Positions 30,456 through 42,168 of a stretch of 64,000 nt of DNA are shown here, one piece after another. Each line of letters opens with the position of its first letter. The stretch's first letter is position 1. Made by a program: the position numbers and the translations under genes. Source of the DNA: Lumnitzera littorea. Taxonomy: Eukaryota; Streptophyta; Magnoliopsida; Myrtales; Combretaceae. A model generated the notes under the pieces. The model did no database searches. It saw only the letters and a list, made by a program, of their open reading frames with translations, and was not told the DNA's origin. The DNA lies in the NCBI GenBank assembly GCA_024138015.1, contig JAMXBB010000003.1, positions 17,166,455 to 17,230,454 of the forward strand. Reading direction: 5' to 3'.

Positions 30456-33400
30456 ATGGCTTCCCATGAGCACCAACAATGGCTACTAGAAAATGGTAAC
30501 CTCAAGGGGTTGAGCAAGGAGATTAGGCATGGCCGTACAGCACACAACATGTCGTCCTCCTCGTTGCGGAAAAAATCCGATCTGTCTCTGGTGTCCAAAG
30601 TCCCATGTGAAAACCTGAGGAAGATTTTAGCTAATCTTCAGGAGGTTGTTTTAGGGACTAAGCTCTCCTTCCTCTTCATTGCCATACCTTTGGCCATCAT
30701 AGCGCAGTATCTAAACTTTGGAAGAGTACGTACTACTATACCCATTATTCTATTTGTTACCCTAAAATAGATGCCTTTATGGCAGCACTAAGAAGAATTC
30801 GTTATTTGATGTGAAAATTTTGCATTTGTCGCCACAAATTCATGCCATTCGAAATGAATCATTCGAATTCGGGTGTAAAAGGTTTATGTATGGATTTAAT
30901 AATTTGGATAATACAAGAATTCCAGCTCAAAATGAAATGAAGTTTGGTTTGTAACGTATTATCTAGGTGAAATTAATTCGGGGTTTATTGATTACTTGTG
31001 TAATAAATGCTTTCATGAATGGCAGCCATGGATCTTTGCTTTGAGCCTGCTTGGACTTACACCGCTTGCCGAGAGAGTTAGCTTCCTGACGGAGTAAGGC
31101 CAAATCTATTTATTAATATTAAATTGTCAAATTGATTATGTTTTTCATTTATAATATATATATGTTTATATATAGATAGATAGATATATTCACACGTCAA
31201 GGAATGAGAATCTGTTTTCATTGAAACTAACATTCTTTCATTTTCCAATGGACCCAATCCAGACAAATTGCTTACTACACCGGTCCAACAGGTACGATTA
31301 TTTCTCCTTCTTCATCTTTATTTTATATTGTTTTTGTTTTGTGGGAAAAAAGGCTTTCTATGCAGATCAGATCATTGGATCTGTAACTTGTTCCATCTAT
31401 CATTCGTGCTTACTTATCTGCAACTTCTAACTTTATATTATGTTTATGCCTATGTTGTTTCTCCAAAATTTGTGCGGGGAAAAGAAAAGAAAAAAAAAAA
31501 CTATTTGTGATGATAAAATGATTTAATTAATGCCTCATAAACCTTTCCGAATATTAGATTGAGTTTTAAACTCTTCTGAATTGCAGGGGAAAAGGAAAAA
31601 AAAAAAAAAAAAAAAAACCCTTATGAAAATTTGCAGTTTTAATAGAAATATTCGAAAAATTTTCAAAACTTGATATCTGTTATTACTAAAATCGCTCTCA
31701 TCCAAAAATAATAATAATAATAATAATTAAGGACCTTTCAATGGTTTAGCTAAGGAGATCAACCATTACAAACTCTAATTGACAAGTATCTAATCAGTTC
31801 TCTCATTTGGAAAAGAGAGCAAACATGACAAACAAGATCATATTTACTTATTAAATCATAAATCCATCTAAGGTGAATATGAAGAGATTACTTTCCAATT
31901 GCTAATATTTATCCTGGAGGTAAGTAATTTGGATAATAAGCTGTGACTTATTTTTTGTTTCCATAAATGCAGTAACTAGTAATTAGCCTTCTCTTCTTGC
32001 CCTTTTCGGTTTTCCTTAATATATATTAACTACTCGGTATGTAATTTTTCCAAAAACTGAACTAATTAATTAATTCATCAAGACATCACTGCTTTAACAT
32101 CCGTGGCATCAAATTCAAACCTCTACCAACTTCACGGGAGGATAGTTTTCTTGCCAACTGAACTACGAGACGTTATCTATATAAATTTCAATCCACGTAT
32201 AAGTTTTTTATTTATATTTCTATAAAAAAAAAGAATAAATAAATAATTAAATAAAGAAAGACGATATTAACCTTTTTCCTTTGAATATGCAGTGGGAGGT
32301 CTACTAAACGCAACATGTGGGAATGCCACAGAATTGATAATAGCCATATTTGCCCTTAGCCAACACAAGATAGAAGTGGTGAAGTACTCGCTTCTAGGAT
32401 CCGTACTTTCCAACCTTCTCCTAGTCCTTGGCTCCTCTCTCCTATGCGGTGGCCTTGCCAATCTTAGGAAAGAGCAAAAATACGATCGTGTACGTATACA
32501 CATAAATTATTTTCACCTCTACATTTAATTACTAAGACTATGGACTATTATATGTTGTACCTAACACCCTTGCGTCTTTTGTTTGGTTTCCTCAGAAACA
32601 GGCTGATGTTAACTGTCTCCTGCTTCTACTTGGATTGCTATGCCACTTGCTGCCTATGTTGTTCCGATACGCCGGTGCCTCCGCTACATTCACTGCGGCT
32701 CCAACTCTTGCACTGTCTAGAGCGAGCAGCGTGGTTATGCTCATCGCTTATGTGGTCTACATCATCTTTCAATTGGTCACACACAGGCAATTGTTTGAAG
32801 CACAAGAGGTAATTTTTTACCATTCGTGACTCTAATCTCTAACCATGTTATTTGCAGTAATAACAGGAATCAGATATGCCCTTGATTATTTCCTTTCAAG
32901 TAAATAAAGATAAAACATTTGTTGTGCCTAACTTTACAACCACCAATCACATGCACACATATGGACGGGTGTAATAAATATTTATAATTATAAATTAATT
33001 TCTTATATAATTATATGTATATATATAAATAAGGTATATTCAAAAAATCATATATTATCCCTATATAACATCCTATATGCATACGTAATTGATAGCGATT
33101 AATGGATGGATATATTATTTCAAAATATGAAACTTTATTTATATTAAACAGTTTAAAATGCCAACTAATTTATTTAGATTATTAATAAATTATCGGTACT
33201 ATTCGGTTTATTTATTAATAATTAGACATGATATCCTGTAAAATAAAATAATAAAAAGAAGGAAAAAATAGATCTTACAATTACTTTCGTCATGTAGCAG
33301 TAACATTATATCTGTAACTAATATGTGAAGTATCTGTGTGCGAAGAAAAAAGACATCTTGTAAATTACAGCTATGATAGAGGACACAACAGTCGATATTG

Positions 33401-33696
33401 ATTGAGACAAAAACACTGATAATCCTGATGCACTGTTTGGAGAATGTGACCTCCAGTGGTACGTACTCTCGCATTATTGCTCAATAAAGAAGATACTTCC
33501 AAAACCCTAAGGAAATACCTTCAACTTCACCTCTACTCCCTTTGCATATTTACGGAAAGTAAAAAATTCTAAAAAAATAAAAAATAAAAGGATGAATTTG
33601 GAATTAACCGAAGGTTCTAAAATATTCTGAAGGACATTAGTTCTTTATATATTTCAATGCTAATATGAGCTTCACTTCCACGAATGTGCATTATAC

Positions 33697-33732
<36 letters not shown>

Positions 33733-34973
33733 GGTCCAGATATTTTTAAGCATAATAGCCATGAAATATCAGTATGATGTAATTAGTTATTGTTTTACAG
33801 ATTATTAACTGAGTTATATATATAATCGTTTGAACTAAAATATAATCAAGCTCCACCGTTCCCATCAAATGTTTGTCAATTAGAATAGCTTATCAACATA
33901 GTAGTACCAGCAAAACGAGGTACTTAATTAATCTAATAATGTTGGCTCGCTCTATCAGGACTCCGAGGAGGAGGAGGAAGAAGCTCCCGTAATCGGATTT
34001 TGGAGTGGAATGGTTTGGTTAATCGGAATGACCCTCGTCATTGCGCTATTATCAGAATATGTCGTCGACACAATTGAGGTGAATTAACAAAACACTCCCT
34101 ATAATAATCTCTTTCGATATCCCAATTAAGAAAAATCATTAACAATTGGTCGTGTTTATTTATGAAACAGGCTGCATCAGATTCATGGGGTTTATCAGTG
34201 AGCTTCCTCAGCATAATCCTGCTTCCAATAGTTGGAAATGCAGCTGAACATGCTGGAGCAATTATTTTTGCCTTTAAGAACAAATTGGTGAGTTTTGCCA
34301 ATTATTTCTCTAAAGAGGAATAACAGTACACCGATGTTCATCCTAAATCTAAATCGGTTTGGAATGAATTGCAGGATATATCTTTAGGTGTTGCGTTGGG
34401 GTCAGCCACTCAAATTGCTATGTTTGTGGTGAGAACTTGATGCCAATCTTAAATATTATATTTTCGAAGTTAAACACCGTAATTAATTGACAAGAACACT
34501 TATTACTACGTTTCAGGTTCCACTTTGTGTGGTTGTTGCTTGGATAATGGGAACCAAGATGGATCTTAACTTCAACCTCCTTGAAACCGGTTCTCTTGCT
34601 CTTGCAATAATTACTACAGCCTTCACTCTACAGGTAACTATATGATATGAAATGATTTTGAGCATCACTTGAAAATTATGAATTGCTTTTGGATTCTGAC
34701 CACATTGCTTTGCAGGATGGAACTTCTCACTATATGAAAGGATTGGTTCTCCTACTATGCTACATTGTAATTGGAGCATGCTTTTTCGTGCTAAAATCAC
34801 CACTGAGTAAGTTGTTCGAAAATTTTTTTTCAATTTAAGCATTCGAAAGCCATGGAAAAAATCAACCCGTCGTAATACTAAATTTATGTTAACTTATTTT
34901 ACCAGACCATGGGAATGTGAACAGCATGAACAACCTCCACTTACCAACTGATCAAGCAGGTTTTAGAATTTAA
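30456..34973 (+). CDS. CAX: Vacuolar cation/proton exchanger, CAX1/CAX3-type (11 exons)
   Basis: It exchanges Ca2+ (and related cations) for protons across the vacuolar membrane. Exons by GT-AG borders and frame: 30456-30725, 31026-31093, 31263-31291, 32293-32489, 32596-32808, 33959-34078, 34171-34287, 34375-34428, 34517-34633, 34716-34806, 34906-34973. These add to 1344 bp, 447 residues plus stop, the usual CAX length, with no in-frame stop. The N-terminus (LENGNLKGLSKEIRHGRTAH) is the regulatory, autoinhibitory-type tail. The two signature repeats are present: GNATELIIAIFAL at about residues 132-144 and GNAAEHAGAIIFAFKNKL at 321-338. The acidic loop DSEEEEEE is at 260-267. Many hydrophobic helices support an 11-helix membrane protein. 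The start has a good context (AAAATGG). The exact paralogue cannot be named without a search. Confidence 0.95.
31292..32292 (+). other. CAX intron 3 (1.0 kb)
   Basis: AT-rich intron between the 29-bp exon 3 and exon 4. It contains poly(A) runs near 31488-31500 and 31591-31617 and an (ATA)n stretch near 31707-31727. No gene-like signal was seen; the frames over 31221-31510 and 32267-32503 are chance or antisense shadows. Confidence 0.8.
32809..33958 (+). other. CAX intron 5 (1.15 kb) with microsatellite
   Basis: AT-rich intron. A compound microsatellite (TACA)n followed by (TA)n lies at about 33693-33732. No coding signal; the antisense frame 33208-33474 has no recognisable domain. Confidence 0.85.
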
Positions 34974-35118
34974 AAGGCAAGTGCTAGCGAGTAGTGTTGA
35001 ATATGTACAACTTGTGAATACACTTGGATTGACAACTAATTTATTATCGATTGCGACAGGAATCAAAGGACAACCTTCGGATGGGAGGAATACTAAAGGG
35101 ATGCTGGACTGGAAGTAA
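34960..35118 (+). other. Possible alternative last exon of CAX
   Basis: After codon ...QAG in exon 11 a CAG|GTTTTA donor (34960) could be joined to an acceptor TTGCGACAG|GAATC at 35059/35060. The spliced frame would replace the last residues (FRI) by a longer tail, IKGQPSDGRNTKGMLDWK, ending at 35118. The donor is weak. The simple reading with a stop at 34973 is preferred, but the second frame is open and phase-consistent. Confidence 0.35.
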
Positions 35119-35439
35119 TGGAATGCATTTGTTATTCTTTCATTTTAGTGGGTGATTGATTGATGATGCCAGAAACGAGCAACAGAAGCCAACGTTTTGG
35201 TTTGGTTTTCCCTTTTCGTTCTTTTGCGATGGCATCAAGGTAGTCATGTCTCTACTTCATGGAAGAAGGCGCAAGTTCAAAAGATGGATAGCATTTATTT
35301 ACATATAGTATTATGTATATTTCAAATCTTCTTGTCTTATGAAATTTTAGTTCCCATGAAACCAAAAGAGTGATTTCTAGTAAATTGTGTACCAGCTGTA
35401 AGAGTTTCATCTTGTCTTGTATGGCTGTGATAATTGATC

Positions 35440-35445
35440 AATAAA
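35440..35445 (+). terminator. Polyadenylation signal candidate of CAX
   Basis: AATAAA about 470 bp after the stop codon, inside a T-rich 3' region. It is a plausible near-upstream element; plant signals are loose. Confidence 0.4.
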
Positions 35446-35814
35446 GTGGAAATTTCTTGTTGTTTGTTCTAAACGCGTGAAATTGATGGCCATGAAGATA
35501 TATGGTGATTTTTGCGTAAAGCTTTTCCATACTCGTGCATACGTAGGAGCCGTAATCAAATGGTTTTATCTCCCCCAAAGCTTTTAGAGTAGTGTTCAAC
35601 TAGTTAAAGCCTTGCGAGACATGGGGGTTTTGTGTTATGAAAATAACAATTTATATCATAATTTTTCTATTAATAACTTTATATTTCAACGACTGTGTGG
35701 ATACAATTATTTAATTATATAAATATATTTTATATGTTGTAATTATCCAATTATTGATAGTTATATTATATGAAATGTTATAATATTTAGAAACAGTTAT
35801 GATCATTTAATTCA

Positions 35815-35976
35815 TGAATACATAATATAATATATCAAGAGTTGTACTAATTTGTTTGTGCTTATATAAAGGTTACAGCTTTTCTAACATTATCTTTCGT
35901 GAATACACAATATAATATATCAAAAGTTATACTAACTTGTTTGTACTTATATAAAGGTTACTAACAATATCTTTCT
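35815..35976 (+). repeat. 85-bp tandem duplication
   Basis: Two imperfect copies start with tgaatacataatataatata at 35815 and tgaatacacaatataatata at 35900. Both go on with acttgtttgt-like and cttatataaaggtta segments. The period is 85 bp; the second copy is shortened at its end. Confidence 0.75.
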
Positions 35977-38034
35977 TTGTATATAAAAAGATATTTCTTT
36001 TGAGAGAAGAAAAATCATAGGTAAATACTATTAACAAAAGATACAAATAATAAAAGTATCTTATAAAAGATAAAAAAAATATATAAAAAAACAGTAAAGA
36101 GTCATACTATAAATTTACTAAACTTTCAACATACATGCGCAGTTCCTTTTTGTTGTATTAAAAGCCATCATTAACTTATTAGCTTTTCACAAAACGTGAG
36201 GACATGAACATGTAAAGAGGTACAATCACAAAATTCTTTCGAAATTATATATTACTAGTTTCATACCCATGCAGTCTTGTGATATAAAACTTTAATAGTA
36301 AAATTTAGGAAAAATATTTTATATTAAACAATATGTATATACATAAACTTATTTAAAATAAACATTAATTTAATACTCTTAGAGGTTTTTCAAGCAATAA
36401 TAATATTTATTAATGTATAGAACATTTTCTAACACATTTATATAAAGCTTAAGAAAGGATTCTATGGTCAAACAATATTCCTTTAGCCAAATTAGTAGAC
36501 TAGTGGAGTTGAAAAACTTACGTATAATTTATTGTATAAATGTTTTCAACACTAATAAAAGGTAACTTCTATTTACTCTATATTAAAAAAGGTTCTATTT
36601 GCTTTATTATCCTAACCTTATAATAAGAAGAAATTTCCTTTTACCACATTTATAAACTATCCACAAATTAAAATGTTTCCACGTACCTTTTTTATTATTT
36701 TATGGAAAGATATTGATTGAATCTTTATTTTTTTTAAGTGATTGCTCCATAACATAAAAAGAAAATGTGCAAAGAAAATTAAACTCGTTGACTTTCAATT
36801 AGAGTTATGTGTTCCCAAATACCTATTTATTATCCTAAATTTAAAGTAATATGTACTCAAAGGATATATTGGTTGGTGCTCAAAATCACCCATTCACAAG
36901 TAATGTCAATAATATTTGTGGTGGAAGATAGAGAATAGTGATGTTAATGTGTGGCATTAATTTGATTTAGCTTTAACAAAATTCATTTTAGATAGTTTTT
37001 TCTCCTTTGCTTTTAATAAGTAGTTTTGATTTACAATCATCAAAATCTCCTTTTACCATCGCAATGTTTTCTAATTATTTCCAAGTGCTTAATAAAAATT
37101 AACAGAAATTCTGTAGGTGAAACAAAAAGTTTCATTGAGGGGCCAAAATTTATTTTGTTTTACCTCTTTAAGCATTTTGTTTTTAAATTTCATTACTGAG
37201 TCACAACTAAAAGAATCTTTTTTAATAATATGAAAGGGTAAAACATTCTTAGAACCCATTTTTTACACAATGCAAAAAAGTTCAACGCAATATAACCAAA
37301 AAAAATTTCCCGAATTGAAATCAAAATGGCACGTGTTAATAACTCTTGAAAAAGGAACAATTATAAAATATATATTAATAAAAAGAAGATGCACTTAAAA
37401 TGGTACAAAGATATAATTAATAAAAAGATATAAATCAAAAAATCTTTTGAAAGTAAAAACTAAGCAAAAGGAAAATACAAATAGATTAAGAAAAGTAGTA
37501 ACTAATTTATCATCTTAGTTGGTTTCTCAGTCATCCCTTCTTATCATACCCAAAAAAAAAAAAAAAGAGGTAAATAAAATGGACTGTTGGTCTCAATGAA
37601 ACAACATAGGATACCAAATGCTCCTCTCTAAGATGGTTTAGCTTCGCCACATTCCATAAAAGCTATTTACTTTAAGTTTGAGTGGCTTTAAGAAGGAGAA
37701 AGAAGGCTTAAGGTGAGAGAAAGAGACTTAAAAAAAAAAGGATAGAATTGAGGGAATGGTGATAGAGAAAAAGAAAAGAAAAGAAAAAAAATCAAAAGAG
37801 TGAAAGAGGGAAAAAAAGAAGGATACCATTCAAAATAAAAGTGGAAAGAAAAAAAAAAACTACCACTTTATATGAAGGAGTATCATTACAAAAAGTTTTT
37901 GAAATAAATAAACAAAAGTTAATATCAAAAAGGCACTTAAAAATAAAATTGTAATATTGAAAAGGTACTAGATGAAATAAATTCTGAAATTATTTATTTT
38001 AATTAGATACAATTCCCATGAGAAAAAAAGGGGG

Positions 38035-38560
38035 GTTGAGAGTCATCATTTTGGACGCACAAAAATAATACCTGTAGAAGGTGATTTTTATATAAAACTA
38101 AGGAAAATTATCCACGATTGTGTGTATTAGCTGCAAAAATTAGATGGCTTTATCCTTAAACCATGTAATATGATATCGAGTACTACCTTCATGTGATAAA
38201 AAGGGAATTCAAAGTTGATTTATTATATTTTTTTTTCCCTATAATTCAAAGTTATTTTTTAGATGTATAAAAATCATGCCAATTAAAATAAGATGAATTT
38301 TGCGTAAAATTAAGGAAAAATTTTTCCACTAATGTAGATTTTAGGACCCCAATGAGAATGTTTTTACACACCAAATCATTTAATATTATGACCAGTACAA
38401 TTCCATGTGATAAAAGGGGAATCTCAAGATGTTATTTTAGACGTGCAAAAATCATGCACATGAAATTAGGATGATTTTGTAAGGTAATTTATGCAAAAAT
38501 GCCGTCTTACACTCGTGTGTACCAAATCATATGGCTTTGCCTATATAAGCCCTATATATG
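38035..38560 (+). repeat. Degenerate repeat of about 200 bp, two to three copies
   Basis: Similar blocks recur: the catgtgataaaa-aggggaat motif at 38191 and 38406, (t)agatgtataaaaatcatgc at 38262 and tagacgtgcaaaaatcatgc at 38437, and ggatgattttgt-like ends. Block length varies. The origin is unknown. Confidence 0.5.
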
Positions 38561-38897
38561 CAACCAAAAGGGGAATGAATAGGTCATTTGAAAATTTCAA
38601 GATCAAATTCTAGTTAACCCCTTTTAGATTTATATTGCGGAAGCACGAAATAGATTAAAATTATGCATATGTGCTTGCTTTTGCTAAAAATGAAATGTTT
38701 GGATTAGCAAGTTTGAAAGTGTAAATAAACATATAATAAATCAACTAAAGGAAATAAAGGAGAGTTAGAGTAGCGAGACAAGGTCTAGATGTATAAAGGT
38801 TTAGCATCCTGCTTACATCCTTTCTAGCGGCATGACTAACTCATCGTTGGGAATTCACTATCTTTTTCTAAAACTAAGTACAGGTGATTCCCATAAT

Positions 38898-38902
38898 GTT
38901 GA
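38898..38902. repeat. Target-site duplication of element D, left copy
   Basis: GTTGA directly precedes the 5' LTR of D; the right copy (54932-54936) is ATTGA, 4 of 5 matching. Confidence 0.7.
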
Positions 38903-39563
38903 TGTAGAGGACTAAATCTAACTCATGGGCTTCGAGCCCATTAATCGAAATGAATTTGACTCTTTAGGATAAGGTGATAGGATCCAGAGAGCCAAGCCTA
39001 GAAAGATTCAAGATGATCAAGGAAGATTTGGCATGGTAGGTTTGGAATAGAGCACATTAAATTAATCCGTCTAATCCAACCTTTCTTGATTTGGCTCATA
39101 CTAATAAAATATAAAACCCTTTATTTGGGCCTAAACCCATGAAAGAAACTAATCCAATACTCATATATAAAAGGCTTCAATCCTAGTCATTGATCAACGT
39201 CACGATCCATTAGATTGAATCCACCTATCATCCACTATAAATACCCCTTTTATTTCCTCATTTGAAATAGAGATAAATTCTCACAAATACCGTTACTCTA
39301 CTGGAATTCAGTCTCAAAGATCAAAACACGCAAATACCTTAAGAACACTATCCCATTTTTCACTCATTGTAGAGTTTGATGCAATCGCACTCCTCCACCT
39401 ATCACCTGACGTGTTAGAGCCTACTAAGATTGCCTACTCCTTCTCCCTATCCTACCTCACTTGATCATCCTATACGTTTAAGTCAAGTCATTTCCTTAAT
39501 CATGTGTAGCACGACATATCACACAGCATACACATGACCTCTTCCGATATTAAACCCCCCACA
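38903..39563 (+). mobile_element. Element D 5' LTR
   Basis: Starts TGTAGAGGACTAAATC and ends AAACCCCCCACA. A TATA box TATAAATA lies at 39236-39243. It is a direct repeat of 54272-54931, with mostly transition differences. Confidence 0.92.
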
Positions 39564-39569
39564 TTCTTT

Positions 39570-39587
39570 TGGCGACTCCACTAGGGA
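39570..39587 (+). promoter_or_regulatory. Element D primer-binding site
   Basis: TGGCGACTCCACTAGGGA lies a few bases after the 5' LTR. It differs by one base from the site of element A. Confidence 0.85.
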
Positions 39588-39609
39588 GAAAAGATTTGAC
39601 ATTCACGTT

Positions 39610-40920
39610 ATGGTACCTTTGCGAAGAAAGCTTATTGATCTTACCGACGCTAACGATCAAGAACAAAACGTTTGTGATGATAGAGAATTAGTTAAGATTT
39701 GTATTAGAGGGATGTTCCCTGAATATGCGGTCTATCTTGAGAATCTATCGTTAGCTTCTTTTGCTGCATTAGTTGAGAATGCGCAAAGGACCAACAATTC
39801 AATGGCTCAACAAAGAAATGAAGCTAAAAGGTTCAATAAGCATACCGTATCTATAAATACTACTCAAGGTGAGTCGCAAAAGGAAACAAAGAAACCTAGA
39901 AACGATAAGTCTTACAATTCTAAGCCTATACCGACACATCCTTATCCAACGACCAAGGTACATCAAATACTGGATCAATGGTTGCACAATGGAAATCTCA
40001 AGCTCCCAAGGGTTGAATGTCTCCCTACAAATGAGGAGAAGAGTGATCCTAAGTATTGCAGATTTCACTAGACTGTTGATCATCCAACTAAGGATTGTTT
40101 CACTCTAAAGAGAATATTCAATGAAAAAGTTGTATGTAGAGAGTTGATTATAGACAACAGCGATGTTAAAAATAATTCGCTTCCAGCTCAAAATGACCAA
40201 AGAGAAGCTATTAATGCCATCAGCTACGACCCTTCCATAGTTGAAGCGGTTGACGTACAGCCTTCTAGAAGTAAGGAAAAGTTGATAAAAGCTCATGATG
40301 ATGAGTAGCCACTTCTTGTCATAGTGTTATTAAAGATTGCAAACTTTAGGAACTTCTTCGACTTGTTGGGATTTGACAAAAATACCAGGCTTACAGTAGT
40401 GGTTGCACTTACATAGATCTCTGAAGGTTAATTTGCAGAGTATAATGCAGCGCAGCCCATAAAGAGAATGGCCAGGGCACATGGAAACGCCATCTTGTTC
40501 ACTAAAGCAAATATGTGTGTGAAAGGCCCTAACCATAACCATCCATTATATATAGAAGGTGTTCTTAATGGCTATCTGGTTAAAAGAATGTTCATTGACA
40601 ATGGTTTTTCCTTGAATATAATGCCAATGAATGCATTCAAAGCTGCAGGGATTAATATTCAATGCTTAATTATTCATAGCACCACTACATTTCATATGAT
40701 CGATGCACCCATACAATATCACTTATTAATAGGTAGGAAGTAGCTATACGATCACAATTTGGTTGCTTCGACGTTACATCAATGTATCAAAGGACATTGG
40801 AATGGGAAAGATGTGTTAATTTCAGCTACGAAGAATCCTTTTGAACAACACGAGTCTTATTTCACTGAATCGGGATTCTTCAATAAATTTGCTGAAGATG
40901 GGGAAACAGTCATAGACAAG
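39610..40920 (+). pseudogene. Element D gag (C-terminal part) and protease
   Basis: The frame begins inside gag: DRELVKICIRGMFPEYAVYL and LASFAALVENAQRTNNSM are from the C-terminal half of the gag core, so the leader and the first half of gag are deleted between 39588 and 39610. A zinc-knuckle-like CRFH...DHPTKDC follows near 40060-40095. Near 40595 the protease active-site region reads MFIDNGFSLNIMPMNAFKAA, keeping the D-N-G form of Tat elements. Stops lie at 40069-40071, 40306-40308, 40414, 40429 and 40741-40743. The frame goes on with DKP... after the solo LTR at 40921-42168. Confidence 0.85.
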
Positions 40921-42168
40921 TGATAACTCTTATTTTAAACATATTTCACATAGTGATTTTATAGTATTTTTCCTACATTTTTTGTTTTCTTTAAACAAAA
41001 TGATACTTAATTGAGTAAAATTTTGATTTCAAGGTTTGAACGCGTTCTTGGATTGAAAACAAAGAAAAGGAATCAAGTGTCACTCAATTTAGAGTTCAAA
41101 TAAATGAGTTATGAAGTTTTGAAGTTACACAGTTCGGAACACAGTCGTGTCCCTAAGCTGTGTCCATCCAAGAAAATTTGCCAAGGTCAGAAAGTTACAC
41201 GACCTAGGGACACGACTGTGTCCCAGGCCATGTCTAGTGACGAAAACGGAAACCTTATAATACATTATAAAAGGACATACTAGAGTTTTATAAAGAGGAT
41301 TGGACATAAAAGAGAGAAGAGACTTGAAGAGAAGGAGAAGAAAAAGGCGAAAGCAACACCCAACTTCAAGATTGAAGAGATTTATCATCAACAAGGGGTT
41401 TTCATGTTTTATTTATTAGTTTTGTTGGAATTCATTTTTAGTTTCATTATAATAGCTTAAAACTCTTGTATTTAGGATTATAGAACCTAGGGTTTTATGT
41501 GACTATTAAATAGATTGATAATTTTCAATAAATTTTCAATAAAGTTTCTATCTTTTCTTGATTCAATTATGTTATTTAATTGTTAATTGATATTTCTAGA
41601 ATATCAATCTATGATAGTATGCATGATGATTGAGAAATTACATATGTAATTAGATCTTTACATAATTGGAGATAATTACATGTGTACTTAAAGATAAGAT
41701 ATATGTTTCTTCCGAAAAGTTGTTCGTTTGTGTGGGAATTCATTATACATTAATGCAATTCTAAATTATATTACTAAGTGAAGATATTCCGGTAAATAAT
41801 TAAGGATTATGGTTAATATGCTTAAGAAAGATATTAACTTTAATTGTGAATCCCTCCGGTCAAGAATAATAGAAATTGAATTTGATACATTTTAAGCAGT
41901 CATATGTTAAACACTAGGGGAAATAATTCCTAAATACGTTATTACCTTCTTAAAGTCGTTATTAGTTTTATCGCTTTATAAATTGCTTAATCAAGTCTTA
42001 TAATTAGGTTAGTTTGTTAATTTTAATATTTTTAACTCATTCAACTCATCACAATTTTCTGGTTAAATAATAGAGCTAAAGTTAATATTAGTACTCGAAG
42101 TCTCTGAGGGATCGACTTGGACTCACATCCGTTATATTAAAACTGATAGGTGCACTTACCTGATATCA
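40921..42168. mobile_element. Solo LTR inserted in element D
   Basis: A 1248-bp block begins TGATAACTCTTATTTTAAAC and ends CACTTACCTGATATCA, with matching inverted ends TGATA/TATCA. The flanks ACAAG (40916-40920) and ACAAA (42169-42173) look like a 5-bp target duplication with one change. It contains a TATA box (TATAAAAGG, 41266-41274) but no coding domain. Across the block the protease-to-RT linker of element D continues in the same frame once one flank copy is discounted. Such solo LTRs arise by recombination between the two LTRs of a full element. The parent family is not recognised. Confidence 0.85.

Larger units (their letters stand above)
35446..38902. other. AT-rich intergenic region
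   Basis: No open reading frame of note and no retrotransposon domain was seen on either strand. It holds the two repeat clusters listed separately, several homopolymer tracts and purine-rich patches (37690-37860). Confidence 0.7.

Noticed and set aside
32267..32503. Minus-strand frame over CAX exon 4
   Set aside because: Antisense shadow of a well-supported exon.
32540..32812. Plus-strand frame starting in CAX intron 4
   Set aside because: The wrong frame for exon 5; the exon at 32596-32808 reads KQADVNCLLLLLGLLCHLLP with proper splice borders.
41125..41394. Minus-strand frame inside the solo LTR
   Set aside because: No domain and no conserved start; solo LTRs are non-coding.
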